This document shows, piece by piece, positions 36,718 to 47,759 of a stretch of 64,000 bases of DNA; the stretch's first letter is position 1; every line of letters starts with the position of its first letter. The stretch comes from Cryptomeria japonica. Its lineage: Eukaryota; Streptophyta; Pinopsida; Cupressales; Cupressaceae. A model generated the notes under the pieces. That model ran no database searches. It was not told where the DNA came from and saw only the letters and a list, made by a program, of their open reading frames with translations. A program made the translations under genes and the position numbers. Where the stretch lies: contig NC_081415.1 in the NCBI RefSeq assembly GCF_030272615.1, positions 104,152,796-104,216,795 on the forward strand, given 5' to 3'.

Positions 36718-37840
36718 GTGTTTTGGGCTCCTTCTAAAGATGGTTCTTATTCAGTTAAGCTTGGTTATAAAGCTCTTCAACAAAAGGCGACTCAACAAAT
36801 TCAATAAAGGCCTTTCTTCTTTTGTTGGAACAATATAATATTACCAAAAGTAGGATGCTTCTCATGGTTCGCCCTTCAGAAAAAAATTCTTACTAGTGAC
36901 AAATTGCATAAATTAAAGATTGCTCAGTCTTTTTTGTGTTTTATGTGGCCAAGCCAATGAGGATGTTGATCATTTGTTTCTCCAATGCACTTTTTCTTGT
37001 CAATGTTGATGTTTCATCTTGAAAAAACTGAGTCTCTCTATGCCTCTTCCAAATTCCCTCTGGGAATTATTTCAATCATCTTTTTTTTCTTGCATCTAGT
37101 GGGTTATTCCAGCAACAACTCTATGGTTAGTGTGGTGGGAGAGGAACAAAAGAATATTTAGGAATTAGTCATCTTCTATTGAATCCTTTTTTGAAACTTT
37201 AGAATCGACAATTTCAGAACTGGTTAACTCTTATGTGTAGAAGCATGCTTGTTCACTATTCACTTCATGGGATGCAAACATTCTTAAGGAATGGAAACAA
37301 GTTGTTTTTCCTATTTCCACTTTGCCATCATTAGACAATAAAATCAAAATTGACAGGGCCTCTATTATCTGACAACTTCCTCAGACTAACTTTGTTAAAA
37401 TTAATTTTGATGGCTCTTCACAAGGGAATCCAAGTATTTCAGGTGCTGGATCTTGCTTTAGGGAAGATAAAGGGAGACTAAGAGCCTATAAATCATCTAC
37501 ATTTCCTCTAGTACTAATAATGTGGCTGAATCTCAGGCTTTACTTCAAGGGTTTATTCTAGCCAAACAAATGGGATATACTAAAATTCATGTTGAGGGGG
37601 ATTCCTCTATTATTATCAATGCTTGTAAGTGTGGGAATTCTCTTAATTGACACATTCATTATGTTCTTACTCAAGTTTGGAATTTATTAGATTCTTTTGA
37701 AGAACTTCAATTGTCACACACATATAGGGAAGGAAATAGGCTTGCAGATAGACTAGCCAACTTGGGTTGCAATGGTGTAGTTGCTAACTCAGCAAAAGAT
37801 GAGTTTAAATTTAAACTTTATCCTTTCTTACCTGGATGAT
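36718..37840 (+). pseudogene. LINE ORF2 fragment: RT C-terminal zinc domain and RNase H
   Basis: The first part reads V-F-W-A-P-S-K-D-G-S-Y-S-V-K, the usual start of the zf-RVT region. C-V-L-C-G-Q-A-N-E-D-V-D-H-L-F-L-Q-C at 36935-36990 gives C-x2-C-x8-H-x4-C. The RNase H domain follows: I-N-F-D-G-S-S-Q-G-N-P (about 37400), V-A-E-S-Q-A-L (about 37522), V-E-G-D-S-S (about 37591) and R-E-G-N-R-L-A-D-R-L-A (about 37727). All four acidic catalytic residues (D, E, D, D) are still encoded, but frameshifts (one near 37500) and stops (about 36806 and a TGA near 37648) break the frame. In plants this arrangement is typical of L1-type LINEs with a terminal RNase H. Confidence 0.78.
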
Positions 37841-39470
37841 ACTCTAAAGTCGGATTTTGTCCTGCATGAAAAAGCTTAGCCACTAAAATAATACACTAAT
37901 CATAATTTCAAGTGTTTTGGTTTGCATTGATATTATTTTTTGCAGGAAATATACTACACGTATCGGGATATCATTCATAAATCATTAGGTTGCATGTGTA
38001 AACAATTATTAATTGGCCTGTTGGTGGCAACTCCCATGGCAAAAATCTTAATTTTTTATCCTCAAGCATACAAATACATAACTCCATGTGCCAGTATTTA
38101 CTGCCCTCAGAATCCAAGGCTTGAGGAGACAGATTGCTATTATTTATCTTCCCTGTCAATTTATTGGCATTTTTATCCCAGTTTCAATCGATGATTTTTC
38201 TTTTGGCAAGTTAATGTTTAATTAATGCAACTAGATAGGGACATCAAAGAGATGAGCGATATGTAGAATTCTCTAGTAGCTCATACATGTCGTAGAGAGC
38301 ACCTTGAATACATGCCTCGAAATTATAGGGTTAATATTTTTGTGCAAGAATGGGAGCAACCTTTTTCCGAACATATATCAGATTAACATCTTGGCTTGAT
38401 TTTTCTTTCTCGTAGTTATCAGGTGCAGAAGAGTATTAAAAGGATTATCGGTGAGCATATTTTGTTTCCCCAATCAAGGAGAATCATATTCCCTCTCAAT
38501 TGGTGTCAATTTTTATTTCTAATGCTCTCAACCTTCTTCAATCCATGCCTCTTCTGGAGATTATTGTTGCTAAAGTGATCATAGATGCTTTCCTTCCAGA
38601 CAATAAGATTTTGCTTGCAGTGTAGAGGTATGACTTATGGGATGGTGCAACTTACATAGGTGGTATTTTCCCACGACAATTCCTCCTTTATAGGCATGCT
38701 TTCCTTTCAATTTACGACAACATCAAATACTCTCTGGAAATGCATAATTATGCTTTTATTCAAAGGGCTTTAGACAAACATTATAGGGACATTGGGAATG
38801 AAATGATGGTTCAAATTAAACAGAAATTTAATGCCCATCTTACTCTCCTTCATGCTCCTCTCATTGATACAAGAGATTTGAATGCTCAACCAGCTGCTCT
38901 GCGTAATCCTGTGTCAGACCTCAATATTCCTCCTCAGCATGGCCTTATCCTGGAGGGTGGTGAAATTGGTTCTACTTAGTTGTAGCAGGTCACTGGTGGT
39001 ATGATTTTACCTATCGATATACATGATGACTTGGAGAGGTATCCAATGGTTATGGAAGAATAGATATCTGAAGGGCTCTGGTTTTAAATTTTTCTATGAT
39101 AGAAGTTCGATGGTGCCTTCAATGGGTTTTGGCATTAATGATCGGCTGGCCTTCAAAAGTTTTCTGCAACCAATACCTATTGGCATCACTTGGGCCTTCT
39201 TAGCATTTTATGATAATGATTGATTATCATCTTTGTAAAAGGGTCATTGGCCTTCTTTGGACATGACCCTTCATTGTATCCAGTTTCAGTTTCTAGTTTT
39301 TAGGATATAGAATTTAGTCCTTAGTTTTTTAGGTCTTTGTTGTGTCGAGTCAAGCTATAACTGGAGGTTTTCTCCCCTGGTTCTTTCCTGCCGGTATGCT
39401 CGTCGAGCCAAGTTTTTTTGTAAATTTTTTATTATATTAATATATATAAGTGGTCTCCCACTTTTGCCAA
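37841..39470 (+). other. Post-RNase H region and 3' UTR of LINE
   Basis: ORF 38740-38979 (79 aa) and neighbouring frames up to 39223 may be remains of the ORF2 C-terminus (A-L-D-K-H-Y-R-D-I-G-N and similar), broken by stops. The family of this tail is not recognised. The end (agtcaagctataactggagg, then a T-rich stretch) resembles plant LINE 3' ends. Confidence 0.45.
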
Positions 39471-39720
39471 AAATAAATAAAAATAAATAATCTGATGTAA
39501 TCTAATATAATGTAAAATAATATAATTTAATATATATAATATAATTTAACATAATATACATAATATAATGTAATATTATATAATGTAATGTAATATAATA
39601 TAATGTAATACAATATAATGTAATATAATCTAATCTATTATATTCTAATCTATTCTAATCTAATCTATTTTAATCTACTCTAATCTAATCTAATACAATA
39701 CAATATAATATCTTGATATC
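39471..39720. repeat. AT-rich simple repeat (taatataatg/taatcta)n
   Basis: Irregular runs of taatataat, aatgtaat and taatctaat following the aaataaat tail of the LINE. Probably microsatellite expansion at the LINE 3' end. Confidence 0.8.
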
Positions 39721-41129
39721 CCATATAATATTTTGAATGTTTAATTTGTTTTTAAAATTATTATTTGAATATCTCCAATTTTAATAATATACAAAATAAT
39801 CCAAAATGGAGTCAACTTTAATACATTAGAGCAAGCTATACTTGATGATCTATAATTTTTTATTTGTAGTTATTCAAGTCTTTTGAAGTAGTTGTATAGT
39901 TTCTAAGAATTATATAATAATAAGTATAATATTTTGATTATGTAACAAATTTGATTGCATATAGAAATAACTAATTAGGGCATTGTATATCAAAACTAAT
40001 TAGAAGATGTTTAAAGTGTATCAATGTTAAATCTATTTACTGAAAAATATTGTTGGTAATTGTATAATTTGCATAGAAAAAAAAAATAGATAGATGATAG
40101 AAGATAAAATTGGATGATTTTCATTTTCAATAGTGTTGTAATAGCAATACTACTATATAATAGAAGGCGAGGCATTACGGAACAAAAACATATCTTTGAA
40201 CAAATTAAACAACCAACAGGCGAAGTGATTTAGTAAGAGTCATTTTCATATAAATCATGAAGGGCACACAATATACTAATAGTGGGGGTGAATCAGTATA
40301 TCTAATTTTCACATTATGTTAAAATTAATTATCATTAATAACTTTCCAATCAATCAACAAGAACCACCAAATCTACTTATCTTAAATTCTTCAATTATGT
40401 AGCATCTACAACATAAATTGAATCACTAACATAAATTGAGAAGGCACCAACATAGTAGAGACAACAATCCCCTTATGTACTATGAGCACCAACTCACTAG
40501 AGACACCAATCTCAAATACCTAGGTATGAGCAACAACTCAGTAGCTAGGACCACAATCTCAATACTATGAATGATATAGTTTTAGGACCTTAAACATACA
40601 AATTGCCTCTAATCAAATCAACTTTAACCCACTCTCCTTTGAAACTTAAGATATTATGGTAATGACACAAATGAATCAAAGAATCACACTATGTCTAATT
40701 CTCTCGCTCACATAATATAAATTTGCATTCTCAAAATTGCATCAACATCATCATAGCTCCAAATGAAATGAATATAGGACACTCATTTATATATGTCACA
40801 ACTATAATTTATAATAACAAGCTACCCAACCAACTTTCATTCACCAAATGTATACTAGGTCAAGTCCTAATTAGCCAAAACACACATCAGTAGAAAGGAC
40901 CACACCACATGCTTCTCAAGGAAGCTTAAGTAGGTCCTAAAGGTCGTCCATCTGCAATATTCGGTAGGCACATGTGCTACACTTAAAAAACAAGTTGGTT
41001 ATATCAAACATGTAATAGGTCTAGATCAATAGTTCATGCATCACTCTAAACAAGGAAACATGTTGTGTAATACCCTAAAAATGTTCACCTAAACCATGGG
41101 CCCCTAATCTCAGCTACATCACCAAGGTC
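39721..41129. other. AT-rich intergenic sequence, possible old LTR start
   Basis: No gene seen. Near 41066 TGTAATACCCTAAAAATG resembles the first bases of many plant gypsy-type LTRs, so the gypsy-type element next to it may have landed in an older LTR. This rests on the motif alone. Confidence 0.35.
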
Positions 41130-41134
41130 CTAAC
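41130..41134. repeat. Target duplication ctaac (left)
   Basis: ctaac before the 5' LTR; identical to 53196-53200. Confidence 0.95.
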
Positions 41135-44100
41135 TGTTGGGATTATTTAAAATTGAGTCAAGTTTAGAGCCCCAATTCAAAAATTTTCTTTGCATTTCCT
41201 AAATGAGTCAGTTTGAATGCCTAGTTAGAAAGGGGGTAAAATGGAGCCAGTTGATTTTCATGGGGTAAGGCTCGGGATTCATGTCCTGCACCTTTCATTT
41301 GGCCTATTCAGTGATATGCGACTTTCAGAGTTTAGTTTGGATAAGTTTATGAGGTACCCATTTTGAGGGGTGAGCTGAAAGTGCATTTTAGGCACAAATG
41401 CAGATTTTATTGAGTAGCCTACTTTGAGCGATTACATCTTTTGCCCTATTGATCATCATGGAGAAATTCAAAATGGATTCAATTATATGCATAAATGTGA
41501 GTTAGTCTACAAAATTTAAAGTCTTAACGAATCCATTTGCTCAGTTTACTAAGTCAAATCCATTTGCAGTTTGTGTGGTTTGACTAGTCCCTATTTCGAC
41601 AGCTAGTCGGAGCCCTGTTTCGCATAAGTGTAAAAGTTGACTAAGTAAGTGTTATGACATAATGTTCATTTCGGGCTAATGTTGGTATAAATGAGGAGCT
41701 ATGTTTCAATTTTCAAGCCTCTACCAATCCGTTTGGTCGGTTTTCAAAAGGGTTCATTTAGCCATTGTTTTCAATTATCCGTACTTTCAGTGCTAGATCA
41801 GTTAATGTAGCCACTTTTATGAGCATGCCATTTGCATCCAGTCAGGCTTTTGGTCAAACTGAGAATTTGAAATTTTAATATGTACTTTAAGGTGCCTGTG
41901 TTTCAAATTTGAGGGTCTACGGAGGTCGTTTGATATTTTTGAAATAGGCATCATGTGTTGCCAAAACATTGACTTCATCAGGTCCGCAGTGTCGACAAAG
42001 CCAGTTGAGCATTTTCGGAAATTAATATCTCTTCACTCAGGACTCGTCTTGAGAAACCATTTGGTAGAGTTCATCCTTGTATATCAGAGTACACGCCTGT
42101 CAGATGGCGAGATCCAGAAAGGTGTTTTGACCACATTGAAAATTACGTCTTCGCGATTAAATGCGAAAATGAGGCGTAATTGCCTAAAGGTTGCAAAATT
42201 CAGTCTGATGATCCAAAAGTGATTCCGATCATTTCCAGAGGTATGTTTCAAGTCCGTGAAGCTTTTTAGAGGTTAGTTACATGAAAATGAAAAAAAAATT
42301 TAGTCTGACCCACTTTGGGGACCGACTTGGCTCGACTGCAGTTCACCGGTAGGATGGTGAAAGGCGACTTCATTCGACTGGTTACATATGGATGAATGGA
42401 CATATATCCAAAATGCTATGCTATGTCCTTTGATGACTCATTAGACATAAATTTTATGCACTCATAATACTCAGGCTATTCATATGGTGAATATGGTCAT
42501 AGTCATGAAGAAAGGGACTATGAAGTGGGCTGGTTGTTCCACAGAGTTTCATTTATCATTTACCCCCCAGTCACATCATGAAATAAGAAATGCAATTGAT
42601 ATCATTATAAATCCAAATAGCCGACCCTTGCCAGCAATCCTCCCTTCTATGTGGCATGCTGAAGTTGAATTGGGATTGGACCACGATAATGTTTTAATGC
42701 AATGCAAATGGGCAGTGTTGAATGCCATGAAATAAATCTTCAGGCAGATGTAAATGGAAACCAACGGGAGCAAACCAATTGCAATGTTGGCAGTTTTTTA
42801 TGCCATTCTCCTCCCCCACATGAAGCATTTGGCAAGGCGTAGGATTTTGGTGGGCAGCAGAGAGATTTCCCCCTGGTGTGTGGCATGGTTTTTGAAGGAG
42901 GCTTCAGACTTTTTTTTAAACAAATGAATGTTGCATCCTCCACAATGTGGTCAATGTACTCTGTGTGGAGTTTGTTGCATGGAAGTGACAACAGTGGTTT
43001 TACACCTTAGCAAATGGCTTTTGGCAGGTGTATGCCCAAACACCACGATACTATAGTAGCTCCCTCCTCCCCATGTGTAGCCTTTGGCAGCAGTAAGAAG
43101 ACTCAGCAAATGCAATGTGATTGCAGCAGTAGCATTGATTTTCAAATGCAAACAGATGGTGCATACTCCTCCCCCCATGTGAAGAACCAAACGTGAACAA
43201 CAATCTCTTCCTTCTCCTACGTGGTGCTTGGAAAGGGCGTAGAAGTTTTCAAATTTAACCCATGTGGTGTCTGGAGAATGTAGAAACATGAGGTAAAAGG
43301 CATATAATTTCAGTATAGAGAAACGCAAGTAAATGCCAGTAGAAGACCTCCCTGGACATGGCGTTGAAAATTGCAGAAGACTCCAGGCTTCACGTGGCTT
43401 GTGAAAAAGCAATAGAAACCTTCAAGCAAATGCAATTGGCAGGTGTCCAACTATCATCTCCTCCCTCTATGCCATAGCAAGGTGAATGGCCCACAAAAAT
43501 TGCCATTGAAGCTTAAGCAAAGCTTCAAAAAATTAAGTTCCAAGCTAAAACTTTTTATCCCACATTGACTGGGAAATGGTCTATTTTGTTTATATGCAAA
43601 ACCTTACACATCTATAATGTCAAAGCCATCAAGACTTTTGACGGATGATGCCCGATGGCACCCAAGGTGGGCCCACGCGTGGGCATGGATCCCAAGGTGA
43701 CCAGAGGTGGCGACTGAGTGGTGACCAGATGGACCCCACGCAGGCATGCTTCTCAAGGCAGACGGGCAAAATTTTGCAGAGAAAGGGCGACTTAACCAGC
43801 GAGCAGGTTTGGAGCAGATCGACGGCCTACGCGATTTCGAAGCTTGAAGATGCACATGAGTTAAGCCCTGTGAAATGGCGAAAAGCCCAGGGCGAAAATG
43901 CAAGGTTAAAGAGTGAGCAAGTTCGGAGGGTCCGACGGCCTGTGCAGTTTCGGAGCTTGAAGATGCACGAACGTTAGAGGCTGCGAAATGATGAAAGCTA
44001 GGTGGTGCTTAGGTTGTAGGTACAGTCAGATGTCTAGCAGGTAGGTCCCATCTCGGTGGTGATGACGTGGTGCTGAGGTGGTGTACACGTGGCGGCCAAG

Positions 44101-45397
44101 TGGTAGTGATAAAGCAGATGACATGGCGGTGATGAGGTGTCATCCCAAGTGGCATCCAGTCAACCCCATCAGCCAATCAGGGCCCGCCACGTGGCAAAGC
44201 GTCAGGGCAAAAAGGGAGGCAAAAATCAAATTTAAAATCAGTTAATGATATAGTTCTGAATATAGAGAAAATTCAAAAATTTAAATGATTGTGCACATTT
44301 GAAGGATTAATTCGCCCAGGGCTGCATTTTTGCTCAAAATATGAAGTGTTATATATCGTCGGAAAGCTCTCGGAATGAGGAATCTGGTTAGGTAGTTAAT
44401 TTTGACAAATGTGGGATATTTTGAGAGCAATTTCCATGGGAGTGAAATTCAGTTAGAGAGGAGATACTTGGCAATTTCAGTTGTAGATTTGGTTTTCTTC
44501 CCTCTCCTTATTCCCAATTCTTCTCATTTTGTAAGGGTTCCAGAAATTTGGAGAATGACTCCATATTTTCATGGCTTCCAATTCTGAGTTCTTTTCAAAA
44601 TTTTATAGGGCAATGTCCTTTTCCAAAGAGTAGAGTTTGATTCTAGTTGTAGATGTTTTGCTACAGGTTCTTGTGTATGTAAGGCATGCACAAATTCACA
44701 CAGAATTTGTCTCTGAACGTATATCTCTTTGTTATAAATTGAAGCCTCAAGGAGGCTGAAGTTTGTCAATTTCAAGGAAATTGTTGTGGTTGTTTGCAGG
44801 CATTCTTCAAGGAAGAATTTAAATTCTGTAATAGATCATAGATAATGGGATATATATTTTTGGATCTGATGATTTTGTGAGTGAGCTAAGTAATGCAATT
44901 TTGTAAGGCATTAATGCAGGGATATTTAATGATGAAGGTGGATTTGCAGTACATGTTTTCATTTATAGTTTGACATATGACTCTGTTGCCCTTGGATAAG
45001 GCACTGGTCTTGCAAGTTTGGGGATGTTTTTAGATCAAACAATTTATAAGATAAATCTATTTCCCTTTATGTTTAGGGGTTAATGTTCTATCTTTCCAAA
45101 GCTCTATTTCACCTATTATTTGTATAAGATCCAGCCCATCTGTACGTGTTACCTAATTTGGTGAGCTTGTGGAATGGTTTGTTTGCTTATTGTTGATGCA
45201 GTCTTATGTTTGTGATTGTTGTATTTAATGCATCAAAAGGGTGTCCCCTCCTAGGTCTAGCAGAACTTGAAGTGTAGGAGGATCATTAGGATCCTATATT
45301 ATGTTGTCCAAGCCCTGAGGTGTTTCATTGATTGAGACTGGCTATCTCATAGATAGATTTGCAGGTGTTCTTGGGTTATCACTTTTGGTGAACAACA
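41135..45397 (+). repeat. 5' LTR of gypsy-type element (4263 bp)
   Basis: TGTTGGGATTATTT...GGTGAACAACA, with terminal inverted TGTTG/CAACA. Matches 48937-53195 along its entire length. ORFs inside (41953-42222, 42484-42735, minus 42951-43412, 43645-43977) recur in the other LTR simply because the LTRs are duplicates; none has a known domain. The U3 promoter features are listed separately. Confidence 0.95.
44061..44195 (+). promoter_or_regulatory. G-box/ACGT and CCAAT cluster in LTR U3
   Basis: tgacgtggtg (44063), acacgtggcg (44086) and the palindrome gccacgtggc (44186-44195) are ACGT-core/G-box or ABRE-like elements, and agccaatcag (44171) is a CCAAT box. A TATA-like gttatatatcgt follows at about 44348. 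In the 3' LTR the last G-box reads gccacatggc, so it has been lost there. Confidence 0.5.
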
Positions 45398-45401
45398 AAA
45401 A

Positions 45402-45419
45402 TGGCGACTCTGCTGGGGA
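45402..45419 (+). other. PBS of gypsy-type element (probably tRNA-Arg)
   Basis: TGGCGACTCTGCTGGGGA starts 4 nt after the LTR end. This PBS type is known from Tat/Ogre-lineage gypsy elements, which are reported to use tRNA-Arg; I recall this and cannot check the tRNA here. Confidence 0.75.
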
Positions 45420-45506
45420 ACGAATGAACTGTCAAGAGCCTCTAGTTAATAAAGATTTAATTCATATAAGGTTGAGATTATCCCATCCGAGTCACCACAA
45501 CAAAAA

Positions 45507-45524
45507 TGGGGACTCTTCTGGGGA
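45507..45524 (+). repeat. Second PBS-like copy
   Basis: TGGGGACTCTTCTGGGGA, with the same upstream acaacaaaaa as the true PBS, lies 105 bp downstream of it. It differs at two positions from the first. Confidence 0.75.
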
Positions 45525-45930
45525 ATTAATGGATTTGAATGTTTGATTGATGAGGTTAGAAGTTGAATGTATCCTTCGTTCTATCAATTTCATATCCAGC
45601 CAGTCTGTCCATTGTGTATGCACAGAGTGTGAAAGTGAATTTATGAGTTAGAAAGTGTTCCTTGTTCTGGATCTGCAGAATGATATGTGTTTCATATCAT
45701 ATTTTATGAAGGAATAATAGTGAATTTATATTGTTGAGAGTTGTAAGAAGTTCTTGTAGCTGTGTTTGATTTTTTTCCCCAATTCCTTATTGGGTGCCAA
45801 CTTTGTGGTTCATACCAGTGTTAAATAGCCTGGAAGAGTGTTGATTGCAGCAAGATTAAAAGAGAAACAAAGAATTAAATAAGTGTTGATTGGATGGTTC
45901 TGCTATTCAAAATATCCTCTGTGCAAGAGG

Positions 45931-45944
45931 TGGCGACTCTGATG
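45931..45944 (+). repeat. Third, partial PBS-like copy
   Basis: TGGCGACTCTGATG matches the PBS at 13 of 14 bases, 529 bp downstream of it. Confidence 0.55.
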
Positions 45945-46292
45945 TAAAAGACCGTGCTAAAAGTGAAGTAAATCTCCAAATCTACAAGTCTTATAGCTGC
46001 AAATCTCCAGGTATTTTCAGAGGTTTTAAATGCAAGACATCTCTTTTGAAAATTTGAATGTGTAATGTTGTTTTCCCATTTAGTGAACAACACTAGTCTA
46101 GAGGGAAAGAGGAATCATAAAAAATTAATTTGCATATCTGTGCTGTTAAAATATCCAGAGTATATTATCTTCCATAGTATGCAAATTTGGAGAGCTTTGT
46201 GTCAAGCAATGTTGTGAAATAGTTTCAGTATAAGGATACGTGCTTGAAGTTTTTATCCAAGATTGTATAATCATTTGTGGGAATAGGAAGAA

Positions 46293-47471
46293 ATGAGTTG
46301 TGAAGTTTTTCAGCCCCAATCCTATCCACATATGACCATGCCTAGTAACCCAGAACAACCATGTAATAGGAAAATTTTTAGTATGAAGCACTATGCTGCT
46401 CTAAATTTCAGAGATATTCTGGGTTACCCAAATCCCATACCCACAGAAATTAGAAAGTATTTGCCAATTTTCAGTGGGAAGAAATCAGAATCAGCATGTC
46501 AACATTTGAAAAGATTTTTAGATTTGATAGGAGAATTCAAAATTTGCCAAGAAGATATATGCATGAAATTGTTTGTTCAGTCATTGAAAGAGGATGCAAG
46601 GGATTGGTTTTCCTTTTTGCCAGTAGATTGTATTTCCTCATGGGAAGAATTAGTTTCAGATTTCATAGACCAATTTGATGAGAAGATGAGTGATTATGAT
46701 ATGATGAATGAATTCACTTATATACAAATCAGGGAAGATGAATTGGTACCAACATTTAATATCAGATTTTCACAAGCTTTGTCTAAGATTTCCAGAAAAT
46801 ATAAGTTTGATGATAAAGTATATCTGGATATCTATATGAGTGCTTTTGGTAAGAAGATGGGTTTCCTATTGAGAAACAAAGAACCCAAAACCTTGTATGA
46901 AGCTTTTAACACAACTAGGGACATTGAAAATAATTTGAAATTTGGGATAGCCAAGAAATTTGTGTCTACTGTAGTTTCTTATCAAAATGCCTTCAATGGT
47001 GAAATACCATGTGAAGCTCAACCAATCATTCCTTGTCTAGGTGCATCAAGCTTTACAATTCCAAATGGTTTTGTTGATGCATATGTTTCAGATTTGAATG
47101 AGAGTCAAGATCCTCTGCTGTTAATGCCGGTTGCCTCTCTCAGTAATGATGGAATGATTAGTGTGCAATGTTGTGATAATGCTAATACGAAGATTGATAT
47201 ATACAAGGGATATGTACCATTTGATTTGTATGCTGGTTATGTTGACTATGTGACTGCAAATTACCAAGTTAATCATGCATCTCCTAAGGTTAACAATAGT
47301 GAAAATTATGGTAATGATGACCATCAATCTTTAAATGTTGCTGATGTATTTGATGTTCAAATACCAAATACTGAAGGATCACCAAATGTTGTTGATTTTG
47401 TAAGTGAAGTTGTGCAATATGATGAAATCAGATTTTGGTTAAGTCTGATAAATCTGAAAATGAAATTGTGA
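46293..47471 (+). CDS. gag: Gypsy-type Gag protein (retrotransposon capsid)
   Basis: A 392-residue ORF in the internal region. Residues about 45-160 match the plant retrotransposon Gag domain: Y-L-P-I-F-S-G-K-K near 53, H-L-K-R-F-L-D-L, K-L-F-V-Q-S-L-K-E-D-A-R-D-W-F near 95-110, then S-W-E-E-L-V-S-D-F-I-D-Q-F. This domain builds the capsid-like particle that packages element RNA. The C-terminal half is acidic and low in complexity, and no CCHC zinc knuckle is present. After the TGA at 47469 an acidic reading continues in the next frame to about 47588 (S-D-K-S-E-N-E start near 47444), so the ORF may be shortened by a frameshift. Start chosen at the first ATG; ATG-S-C-E-V-F-Q fits poorly with any known start. 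Confidence 0.85.
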   Translation: MSCEVFQPQSYPHMTMPSNPEQPCNRKIFSMKHYAALNFRDILGYPNPIPTEIRKYLPIFSGKKSESACQHLKRFLDLIGEFKICQEDICMKLFVQSLKEDARDWFSFLPVDCISSWEELVSDFIDQFDEKMSDYDMMNEFTYIQIREDELVPTFNIRFSQALSKISRKYKFDDKVYLDIYMSAFGKKMGFLLRNKEPKTLYEAFNTTRDIENNLKFGIAKKFVSTVVSYQNAFNGEIPCEAQPIIPCLGASSFTIPNGFVDAYVSDLNESQDPLLLMPVASLSNDGMISVQCCDNANTKIDIYKGYVPFDLYAGYVDYVTANYQVNHASPKVNNSENYGNDDHQSLNVADVFDVQIPNTEGSPNVVDFVSEVVQYDEIRFWLSLINLKMKL

Positions 47472-47759
47472 ATGACATTGATGATGTGTTTAGTGCAAGT
47501 ATACCCAGTGATGAATGTGTTTCAGAATGGAGTGGTGTTGTTGATTATGAGAACAATGAGTTCTATTCCCAGCACCTTGAAGGTATGTAAATGAACAATG
47601 AAGATCAATTTTAGAATGAGAACGATCTTGCCACAAGTGTTTCACTTTCTTTTGATCAGCAAATGAATGCCAGTTATGTAGCTGATAATGGTTATGAGAA
47701 TTCTTATTATTCATCTTATGAAGATGATATAATAGAAGACCAAGTTATGTACCTTAGTT

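Larger units (their letters stand above)
36718..39490 (+). mobile_element. L1-like LINE, 5'-truncated 3' part
   Basis: Contains the C-terminal zinc-binding segment of the ORF2 reverse transcriptase, an RNase H domain, a further C-terminal region, a 3' UTR-like stretch (tataagtggtctcccacttttgcc) and a 3' tail of aaaataaataaa repeats merging into AT-rich simple sequence. The RT catalytic and endonuclease domains are absent. A target duplication could not be defined. Confidence 0.75.

Noticed and set aside
42951-43412. 153-aa minus-strand ORF, conserved at 50750-51211
   Set aside because: Conservation comes from the two LTRs being duplicates; no domain and no other support for coding.
43645-43977. 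110-aa ORF in LTR and its counterpart at 51450-51683
   Set aside because: Differs in length and frame between the LTRs and lies in the GC-richer U3 region; no known motif.
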